Assembly (NCBI RefSeq): GCF_020164475.1
Contig: NZ_JAIQWX010000005.1
Span: 29,058-93,057, forward strand
Origin: Pseudomonas sp. REP124
GTDB lineage: Bacteria; Pseudomonadota; Gammaproteobacteria; Pseudomonadales; Pseudomonadaceae
Direction: 5' to 3'
DNA length: 64,000 nucleotides
In this document: positions 55,559 through 61,903 of the stretch, piece after piece
Layout of the letters: each line of letters begins with the position of its first letter
How positions within the stretch are numbered: position 1 is the first letter of the stretch
The notes under the pieces: model-generated
The model's database searches: none
What the model saw: the letters and a program-made list of their open reading frames with translations, nothing else
What the model was told of the DNA's origin: nothing
Program-made: the position numbers and the translations under genes

Positions 55559-56562
55559 TGAACCACCCACGGGTTGACCGCTCACTGCAAGGCATTGGCC
55601 TGTGCGTTCTGGGCTATGCCTTTCTGTCCTTGCAGGACGCGGGCATCAAGTGGCTGGTGGACGGCTATTCGGTGTTCACCATTCTGTTCTGGCGCGCCGT
55701 CGTGGTGGCGGGCGCCTGTCTGCTGGCGGGGCGCACCGAGCTGGTTCGCCGGGCCTGGCGTTCATCCAGCCGTCGGCTGCTGGTGGTGCGCGGCCTGCTG
55801 TCGATTGCGGCCTGGCTGCTGTACTACACGGCGGCCCGGGACCTGACCTTGGCGGAAATGACCACCCTGTATTTCTCGGCGCCGATCATGGTCACGGTGC
55901 TGGCGACGAGCATTCTCAAGGAACAGGTCAACCGCTGGCAGTGGTTCGCCCTGATCCTCGGTTTCATCGGCGTGGTGATTGCCTGCCGTCCCAACAACAT
56001 GGCGGACCCTGTGCCGATCGTCCTGACCCTGCTGGCGGCAGTGTTCTGGGCGTTTACTTACATTCAACTGCGTCAGGTGGATGACCAGACTTCGGTGCTG
56101 GAGCAGATGCTCATCACCAATGTGGTGTTCGTGATCTGCATGGCCGTGGCCTTGCCCTGGACCCACACGCCGACGCCGATGCCGGCCTGGCTGGGTATGC
56201 TCGCCGCCGGCCTGATGGGCGGAGCGGGGCAGTTCTTGCTGTTCGCCAGTTTCCAGCGCGCCACGGCCACGGTGCTAGCACCGTTCGAATACACCGGGCT
56301 GATCTGGGCGTTCCTGCTGTCGAGCGTGGTCTGGGGCACGCTGATGGACGTGTCGCTGATGATCGGCGCCGGCCTGATCGCGGTCAGCGGCACCCTGGCG
56401 ATGATCTTCGGCCGGCACGCCTCACAGGACGTCGTCGGCGCTGAATGCTCCGTTTCGCAGTCCCTTTACCCAGCAGCGACAGATGTGGAGACCGTTGGCC
56501 GGGCTGAAGGTCTCGGCGTTGAGGCTCCACTCGATCCAGAGGCCGTCGAGCATCGCCGATAG
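55555..56562 (+). CDS. EamA/DMT-family transporter with antisense-encoded C-terminal tail
   Basis: The 335-residue protein has ten hydrophobic segments in two EamA repeats (about 10-140 and 150-290), the fold of RhtA/YdcZ-like metabolite exporters. The family usually ends near residue 290; here the last 46 residues (from about 56422) are polar and read opposite to the TetR gene's 3' end. The original stop may have been lost. It may export a product or excess of the imported amino acid. Confidence 0.83.
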   Translation: MMNHPRVDRSLQGIGLCVLGYAFLSLQDAGIKWLVDGYSVFTILFWRAVVVAGACLLAGRTELVRRAWRSSSRRLLVVRGLLSIAAWLLYYTAARDLTLAEMTTLYFSAPIMVTVLATSILKEQVNRWQWFALILGFIGVVIACRPNNMADPVPIVLTLLAAVFWAFTYIQLRQVDDQTSVLEQMLITNVVFVICMAVALPWTHTPTPMPAWLGMLAAGLMGGAGQFLLFASFQRATATVLAPFEYTGLIWAFLLSSVVWGTLMDVSLMIGAGLIAVSGTLAMIFGRHASQDVVGAECSVSQSLYPAATDVETVGRAEGLGVEAPLDPEAVEHRR

Positions 56563-57057
56563 GCCGATGGCGGCCAGGCGGGTGTCGTGGATCTTGAAAC
56601 CTTCGCTGGTGGCCAGGTCGTCGAGCAACTGACACAGCAGGTCGATGTAGGTGCCGTAGCTTTTTTCATGGGCCTGGCTTACGTGTTCGGAATGCCGGAT
56701 CAGGCTCCAGAACACCACCCAGGCGCCGAGCAATTGCGGGTCCAGCACCCGTGGGGAAAAGGAACCGACCAGGAACGCATCCATCTTCTGCGCCGGCGTG
56801 CCGGCCTGATCGATTTCATTGCGCAGGGCGGTGGTCAGTTCGATGGCGAGCTTCTGGTAAGTGTCGGCGATCAGCGCATCGATGCTACCGAAATGATGAT
56901 TGAGCAAGCCGACAGATACACCGGCCTCGGTGGCGATACGCCGCACGGAAAGCCCGGCATGGCCATCGCGAACCAGACAGCGCAGGGCGGCGCAAATCAG
57001 CGACTCACGGCGTTCATCGGCTTCGGCACGACGGTTTTTCGGGGCAGGTGTGGTCAC
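56422..57057 (-). CDS. TetR/BetI-like transcriptional repressor, second copy
   Basis: The 211-residue protein has an N-terminal helix-turn-helix (IATEAGVSVGLLNHHFGSIDAL) and a BetI-like C-terminal domain (LDPQLLGAWVVFWSL, LSAMLDGLWIEW). I start it at the GTG whose complement is 55-57 of the 57051 line (57055-57057), because AAGGA lies seven bases before it. A longer frame from a TTG at 57111 would begin inside the palindrome at 57096 and lacks a ribosome-binding site. It is paralogous to the regulator at 11505. It is divergent from the deacylase gene and overlaps EamA's tail by 141 bases. Confidence 0.85.
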   Translation of the reverse strand: MTTPAPKNRRAEADERRESLICAALRCLVRDGHAGLSVRRIATEAGVSVGLLNHHFGSIDALIADTYQKLAIELTTALRNEIDQAGTPAQKMDAFLVGSFSPRVLDPQLLGAWVVFWSLIRHSEHVSQAHEKSYGTYIDLLCQLLDDLATSEGFKIHDTRLAAIGLSAMLDGLWIEWSLNAETFSPANGLHICRCWVKGLRNGAFSADDVL

Positions 57058-57095
57058 GGGGTATTCCTTGAATGGTTCCACGTTGCCGAGCTTAG

Positions 57096-57111
57096 TTGAA
57101 CATACGTTCAA
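57096..57111. promoter_or_regulatory. Operator candidate D: TTGAAC-ATAC-GTTCAA (perfect)
   Basis: A perfect 6-base-arm palindrome between the divergent TetR gene (start 57057) and deacylase gene (start 57166). It is the cleanest copy of the TGAAC-N4-GTTCA family and fits autoregulation plus control of the deacylase. Confidence 0.65.
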
Positions 57112-57165
57112 TCACCAGTCTCGTCCGCGACGACGCTTTTGGCATACAAAACAGGGGGCAATCGC

Positions 57166-58182
57166 ATGGCGCAGGATGTTTCGTTCAACGTTCACAACAA
57201 TAACGGCGGCACCGTTCAGGTCGGGGCATGGCGGTTCGTCGGTGACGGCAGCGGTCCGACCGTGCATTTGCAGGCCGGCGTGCATGCCGATGAGATCGCC
57301 GGGATGCTGGTGCTGCACCTGCTGATGCAACGTCTGCAAGTGGCCGAGCAGCAAGGCCGTCTCAAGGGCAGCATCACCGTGGTGCCCCAGGCCAATCCGC
57401 TGGGTATCGGCCAGTTCCGTCAGGGGCGGATTCTCGGGCGGCATCACGACGCCACCGGGCATAACTTCAACCGGGGCTTCGACCAGTCGGCGGCCATGGA
57501 GCAGCCTTCCACCGTGGTCGAGCAATGGCAAAAGCAACTGGTGCAACTGGCGGCTCCGGCGGATGTGATGCTCGACCTGCACACCGATGACGAAGCACTG
57601 CCTTACCTCTACGTGCACCGCGGTTTCTGGCCTCGCGGTCGTGACCTGGCGGCGGCGTTGAAGATGGACGTGGCGATTATCTGGGACGACGGCGGCGACG
57701 GCTCCTTCGAAGAAACCATCATCGCCCCCTGGCTGCGCGAAGGCAGCGCCGACCGGCACATGGCGGCGACCCTGGAGTTGCGCGGGCAGGGCGACGTCAG
57801 CGATCACTTCGCCGAGCAGGATGCCGACGGTCTTTACTCCTGGCTGTGCGGATACGGCGTGATCGACGATACCCCGGCACCCGCAGACTGGCCCGTCGAA
57901 GCCGTGGAAATGGGCCACATGGAAACCATCCTTGCGCCGCAACCCGGCGTGCTGATCTTCGAAAAGGAACTGGGCGATCTCGTCGAGGAGGGCCAGCGCT
58001 TTGCACGAATCCTGCGCCGCCCCGGCGACCCGTCTTCGGAAGTGGTGTTGTACGCGCAACAGACCGGACGCCTGGTCACCCGCTACCGCGATCGCCTGAT
58101 CGGCCAGGGCATGGGCGTGGCGAAGTTCACCGGCACCCGCGTGTCGCGCAACTGGAGCGGCGGGCTGCTGGACCCGAACTAA
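57166..58182 (+). CDS. Succinylglutamate desuccinylase/aspartoacylase-family zinc deacylase
   Basis: The 338-residue M14-like zinc enzyme has GVHADEIAGML (zinc His and Glu, about 35) and DLHTDDEAL (third zinc His, about 143). A C-terminal biotinyl-lipoyl-like beta domain (ILAPQPGVLIFEKELGDLVEEGQ) is present, as in AstE/DoeB relatives. The family removes acyl groups from N-acyl amino acids. AGGGGG precedes the ATG at 57166. Beside an amino-acid importer and aminotransferase it suggests that the imported compound is N-acylated, or that a product is deacylated before transamination. Confidence 0.86.
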   Translation: MAQDVSFNVHNNNGGTVQVGAWRFVGDGSGPTVHLQAGVHADEIAGMLVLHLLMQRLQVAEQQGRLKGSITVVPQANPLGIGQFRQGRILGRHHDATGHNFNRGFDQSAAMEQPSTVVEQWQKQLVQLAAPADVMLDLHTDDEALPYLYVHRGFWPRGRDLAAALKMDVAIIWDDGGDGSFEETIIAPWLREGSADRHMAATLELRGQGDVSDHFAEQDADGLYSWLCGYGVIDDTPAPADWPVEAVEMGHMETILAPQPGVLIFEKELGDLVEEGQRFARILRRPGDPSSEVVLYAQQTGRLVTRYRDRLIGQGMGVAKFTGTRVSRNWSGGLLDPN

Positions 58183-58275
58183 AGAAAACACTTAGACCGA
58201 GAGTGATCACCCGAATACCGCAGCGCAGAGCGTTGCCCTAGGCTGCCGGCTATTGAATTCTGGCCGGAGTACGCC

Positions 58276-58899
58276 ATGCGGTTATTCGAGTTGATCACCT
58301 TCACGGTAAAGGTTCGCACCGTCGCCCAAGCGCTGGCGAAGATTGAAACGGCACTGGCCGAGCCCGAGGTCGGTGGCACCCTGATGGGGTGCTGGGCCTC
58401 GGAGATCGGTCAGTTGAACCAGATTGCCCTGTTGCGCGGCTTTGCCGATGAAAACGCGCGGCAAGCCGAACGCGAGCGGTTCTTGCTGGATGGCCGGGCG
58501 TTCGGCATCAACGAGTTCATCACCGACCTGCGCATCGAAAACTACAGTCTGTTTCCCTTCCTCAAACCCCTGGCCCCCGGCAATAACGGGCCGTGCTATG
58601 AACTGCGAGTCTACGACCTGATCAGCGCCGGCCTGCAACCGACCCTCGATGGCTGGGCCAAGGCCATCGAAGCCCGCACCGCCGAACAATACTCCCCGGT
58701 ATACGCCGCGTTTTACGCCACCGACGGCGCACTGCCGCGCTACCTGCATATCTGGCCGTGGTCCACGTTGGAAAAGCGCCTGCAAGTGCGCACCCAGGCC
58801 GTTGCAGACGGCGTTTGGCCCCCGGAAAACTCCGGCCCGCAACTGCGCGACATGCAATCCACCATCTACCTGCCCGCGAAGTTTTCACCGCTGCAGTAA
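58276..58899 (+). CDS. NIPSNAP-family protein
   Basis: The 207-residue protein has two ferredoxin-like NIPSNAP repeats: MRLFELITFTVKVRTVAQAL at the start and CYELRVYDLISAGLQPTLDGW from about 102. The family is of uncertain function (dimeric alpha-beta barrel; some members sit in aromatic or amino acid clusters). It follows the deacylase by 93 bases and may share its transcript. Confidence 0.82.
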   Translation: MRLFELITFTVKVRTVAQALAKIETALAEPEVGGTLMGCWASEIGQLNQIALLRGFADENARQAERERFLLDGRAFGINEFITDLRIENYSLFPFLKPLAPGNNGPCYELRVYDLISAGLQPTLDGWAKAIEARTAEQYSPVYAAFYATDGALPRYLHIWPWSTLEKRLQVRTQAVADGVWPPENSGPQLRDMQSTIYLPAKFSPLQ

Positions 58900-58901
58900 T
58901 T

Positions 58902-58999
58902 GTAGGAGCGAGCATGCTCGCGATGGTCGTCAACGATAACGCGGGAAACCTGATACCACGCGTTGCCTGTGCCTGCATCGCGAGCAGGCTCGCTCCCAC
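58902..58999. repeat. REPIN, class 2 core
   Basis: Arms GTAGGAGCGAGCATGCTCGCGA / CGCGAGCAGGCTCGCTCCCAC with core GTCAACGATAACGCGGGAAA...GATACCACGCGTTG. It begins two bases after the NIPSNAP stop. The rest of the gap to 59177 is AT-rich promoter-like DNA with no gene seen. Confidence 0.92.
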
Positions 59000-59177
59000 A
59001 GTTTTTGAGCGAAAGGGTAAAAATCAATCAGCGCGCTGCGCCTCATCAATTTTCTTAATCTTTGGTATTAATTAAGCGAACTTCCACCACTCAAGTGATG
59101 AATTGATAATGGGTCCCAAGCGAGCAAACACAGACCACTTAGTTGCTCTCTTAACCAACTTATCCCGGAGATTCATC

Positions 59178-59411
59178 ATGAAATACGTAATGTTCGCCGC
59201 ACTTTCGTTAGCCAGTGTTTTTGCTTCGGCTCAAGAGGCAACTCCAGCCCAGAAAGGTTTGGACATCGCCAAGGTCATCAGCATCAAATCCGCTCAGGAC
59301 CCTGCCACCACCAGCGGTATCATCGACTCGAAGATGGTTTACCTGGACAGCGCCGGCGTCACCCGTACCCTGGACTACACCATCCTCGGTAACGCCCAGC
59401 AGAGCGGTTGA
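59178..59411 (+). CDS. DUF2790 small secreted protein
   Basis: The 77-residue protein has a signal peptide (MKYVMFAALSLASVFASAQ) and a short mature domain, GLDIAKVISIKS...CR-free...VTRTLDYTILGN, the DUF2790 pattern found almost only in Pseudomonas. These proteins are often stress- or metal-induced, but their role is unknown. CGGAGA lies 8 bases before the ATG. A strong terminator follows. Confidence 0.85.
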   Translation: MKYVMFAALSLASVFASAQEATPAQKGLDIAKVISIKSAQDPATTSGIIDSKMVYLDSAGVTRTLDYTILGNAQQSG

Positions 59412-59452
59412 AGTTAATGATTGAAGTTATTCCGAACTGCTGTAAAACAACT

Positions 59453-59481
59453 AAAAACGCCGCGTCCAACGCGGCGTTTTT
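59453..59481 (+). terminator. Rho-independent terminator
   Basis: AAAAACGCCGCG-TCCAA-CGCGGCGTTTTT has a perfect 12-base stem with A and U flanks and acts in both directions. It ends the DUF2790 gene and, on the other strand, the LysR gene. Confidence 0.93.
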
Positions 59482-59495
59482 AGTTATGGGCGCAA

Positions 59496-60434
59496 TTAAC
59501 GCACCTCGGCCAGACTGCCTTGTTGCTGCGAAACAAAAGGCTCCGGCTCCGGCCCGGTAAGAATCAACCGAAACGTTTCCACCAACGGCCGCAACGTCAC
59601 CCGATGCCAAGCCACCCACAGCGGCATGGTAAACGTGAGCCACGGCAGCTCGCGAAACACCACCCCTGGATGCGCCGCTTGATTCAAACTTTTCTGAGTC
59701 ATGGCCACCCCCAGCCCAGCCGCCACCAGACCCAACGCGGTATACGGCTCAGCTGCCTCCAGACGAATCTGCGGCGTGAACCCCGCACGAATGCACGCAG
59801 CGACGAAATCCGCATGATGGTTCTCGCCCTGGCTGTACTTCACGCCAATCCAGTCCAGATCCTGCACGTGAGTCGGCAGCAGACGCTCGGTACCCGCCAG
59901 CGGATGGTTCGCCGGCATCGCCAGCAACATGGGGTCTTCCAGCAACTGAAAGTGCGTCAGTTCCGGGTCATCGTTGCTCGGCGGCTCGCTGACCAGCGCC
60001 ACGTCCAGGCTGCGTTGGCGCAAGCCTTCGAGCTGATCGGCCGAACTCAGGTGGTGCAGGGCGATGTGCACGCCGGGGCGAATCTCGCGTACTTCCCGCA
60101 AGGCCGCCGGCAGCACGTTGGCGTGCATGGCATTTTCGATGTAGCCGATGCACAGACCGCCTTCTTCGCCACGCCCCAGGCGCTTGCCCAGTGACTCGAG
60201 CCGATTGGCGTGGGTGAGCAGGGCGCGAGCTTCGGTGAGGAAGGTCCTTCCGTCGGTTGTCAGGCGGATGCGTTGCTGGCTTCGTTCGAAGAGGACCAGG
60301 CCCAGGCGCTCCTCGAGCTGGGCGATCTGCCTGCTTAGAGGCGACTGGGAAATGTGCAACCGCTCTGCCGCGCGGCCCACGTGTTCCTCTTCGGCGGTGA
60401 CGATGAAATAGCGAAGCTGGCGCAGGTCGATCAT
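59496..60434 (-). CDS. LysR-family regulator (BenM/CatR-like)
   Basis: The 312-residue protein has a winged helix (MIDLRQLRYFIVTAEEEHVGRAAERLHISQSPLSRQI, about 1-40) of the CbnR/BenM subgroup and a substrate-binding domain from about 90. The start at complement 60432-60434 matches the family N-terminus; a longer frame from 60494 has no support. It is divergent from the aldo-keto reductase gene, its likely target. Confidence 0.87.
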   Translation of the reverse strand: MIDLRQLRYFIVTAEEEHVGRAAERLHISQSPLSRQIAQLEERLGLVLFERSQQRIRLTTDGRTFLTEARALLTHANRLESLGKRLGRGEEGGLCIGYIENAMHANVLPAALREVREIRPGVHIALHHLSSADQLEGLRQRSLDVALVSEPPSNDDPELTHFQLLEDPMLLAMPANHPLAGTERLLPTHVQDLDWIGVKYSQGENHHADFVAACIRAGFTPQIRLEAAEPYTALGLVAAGLGVAMTQKSLNQAAHPGVVFRELPWLTFTMPLWVAWHRVTLRPLVETFRLILTGPEPEPFVSQQQGSLAEVR

Positions 60435-60555
60435 GTGATGCTCGCGAGGTCTCAAGTATGGCTTATTGTGTCTTGGACGGTCTGCGTTGCGCAATCTAGG
60501 ATCTGCTCAACGGTCGCCAACCGGCGATCACTCAACTGATCCAGAGGATTCGAAA

Positions 60556-61560
60556 ATGAGCTTGAAAGACAAATTGCCAGGCGTGTTGGGTTTCGGTACC
60601 GCTCCACTGGGCAACATGTTCCGCAACATTCCTGAAACCGAGGCACTGGCCACCGTCGATGCGGCCTGGGATGCCGGCGTGCGTTACTTCGATACCGCGC
60701 CGTTCTACGGTGCCGGTCTTTCCGAAATCCGCCTGGGCAACGCGCTGGAAAAATACAACCGCGACGACTACGTCCTGAGCACCAAGGTCGGCCGCGTCAT
60801 CCTCGACGAACTGGACAACAGCGCCCGTGACCTGGGTGAAAAAAGCGGTGTGTTCGAACACGGTCTGCGCAACAAGATCGTCAACGACTACAGCGCCGAT
60901 GCCACGAAGCGCTCCATCGAGGACAGCCTCAAGCGCCTGAAGACCGACCGCCTGGACATCGTCTGGATTCACGACATCGCACAGGACTTCTACGGTGACC
61001 AGTGGCTGCAATACTTCGAACAGGCCCGCACCGGTGCCTTCAAGGTGCTGGACCGTCTGCGTGACGAGGGCGTGATCAAGGCCTGGGGCCTGGGTGTCAA
61101 CCGCGTCGAGCCGATCGAGCTGACCCTGGATCTGGAAGAAGCCCGCCCTGACGGCATGCTGCTCGCCGGTCGCTACACCTTGCTCGATCACGAACGTGCC
61201 CTGCAACGCGTGATGGCCTCGGCCCATGCGCAGAACGTCGACATCGTGGTCGGTGGTCCCTACAGCTCAGGGATCCTGGCCGGTGGCGCGCACTTCGAAT
61301 ACCAGAAGGCCAGCCCGCAGATCATCCAGAAGGTCGAGCACATCAAGCGCATCGCCCAGGCCCATGGCGTGGACATAAAGGCCGCAGCGCTGCAATTCTC
61401 CCTGGCCAACCCGGCGGTGGCCGCGGTGATCCCGGGCGCCAGCCGTCCGGAGCGTATCGCTGAAGATGTGGCTGCACTCAAGGCAGTGATCCCGGCGGCA
61501 TTCTGGGCGGAACTGCGCAGCGCCGGGTTGATTGCGGCTAACGCGCCAGTGCCGGCGTAA
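60556..61560 (+). CDS. Aldo-keto reductase (pyridoxal 4-dehydrogenase / D-threo-aldose dehydrogenase type)
   Basis: The 334-residue protein has the AKR tetrad in YFDTAPFYGAGLSE (Asp, Tyr), STKVGR (Lys) and IVWIHD (His). GLGFGTAPLGN-like start and GVNRVEP are typical of the L-fucose/D-threo-aldose and pyridoxal dehydrogenase branch. These oxidise a sugar or pyridoxal to the lactone with NAD(P). It is alone on its strand and divergent from LysR, so sugar or aldehyde oxidation under that regulator is likely. Confidence 0.85.
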   Translation: MSLKDKLPGVLGFGTAPLGNMFRNIPETEALATVDAAWDAGVRYFDTAPFYGAGLSEIRLGNALEKYNRDDYVLSTKVGRVILDELDNSARDLGEKSGVFEHGLRNKIVNDYSADATKRSIEDSLKRLKTDRLDIVWIHDIAQDFYGDQWLQYFEQARTGAFKVLDRLRDEGVIKAWGLGVNRVEPIELTLDLEEARPDGMLLAGRYTLLDHERALQRVMASAHAQNVDIVVGGPYSSGILAGGAHFEYQKASPQIIQKVEHIKRIAQAHGVDIKAAALQFSLANPAVAAVIPGASRPERIAEDVAALKAVIPAAFWAELRSAGLIAANAPVPA

Positions 61561-61581
61561 CGCCCAATCCCACAAACCTCT

Positions 61582-61681
61582 GTAGGAGCCGAGCTTGCTC
61601 GCGATGGTCGTCAACGATAACGCGGGAAACCAGATACCCCGCGGCGGTCTTGAATCCATCGCGAGCAAGCTCGGCTCCTAC
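61582..61681. repeat. REPIN, class 2 core
   Basis: Arms GTAGGAGCCGAGCTTGCTCGCGA and inverse carry an extra C relative to other arms, on both sides. The core is GTCAACGATAACGCGGGAAACCAG. Confidence 0.92.
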
Positions 61682-61687
61682 AGGTTT

Positions 61688-61765
61688 ATGGTCGTCAACG
61701 ATAACGCGGGAAACCAGATGCCCCGCAGCGGTCTAGAATCCATCGCGAGCGAGCTCGGCACCTAC
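61688..61765. repeat. REPIN copy lacking its left arm
   Basis: Core and right arm only: the copy starts at ATGGTCGTCAACGATAACG, right after the previous element, and ends with a diverged arm (CGAGCTCGGCACCTAC). It looks like a partial tandem duplication. The remaining 140 bases before the next gene are promoter and leader. Confidence 0.8.
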
Positions 61766-61903
61766 AGAGGGATCCGCAAAAGGCCCCATCGTTTCACCCT
61801 GCGAAATAGTGGATTGCAATCCTTGTGGATTCTGCCGCCGCCGTTTAGAGGAGAAGATAGCGCTCACGACGCAACCCTCACCACTGGCGCAAGGAGACAC
61901 CCG

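Noticed and set aside
57058..57111. Longer TetR start at a TTG (57111)
   Set aside because: It would place the palindrome inside the coding region and lacks a ribosome-binding site, whereas the GTG at 57057 has AAGGA seven bases upstream.
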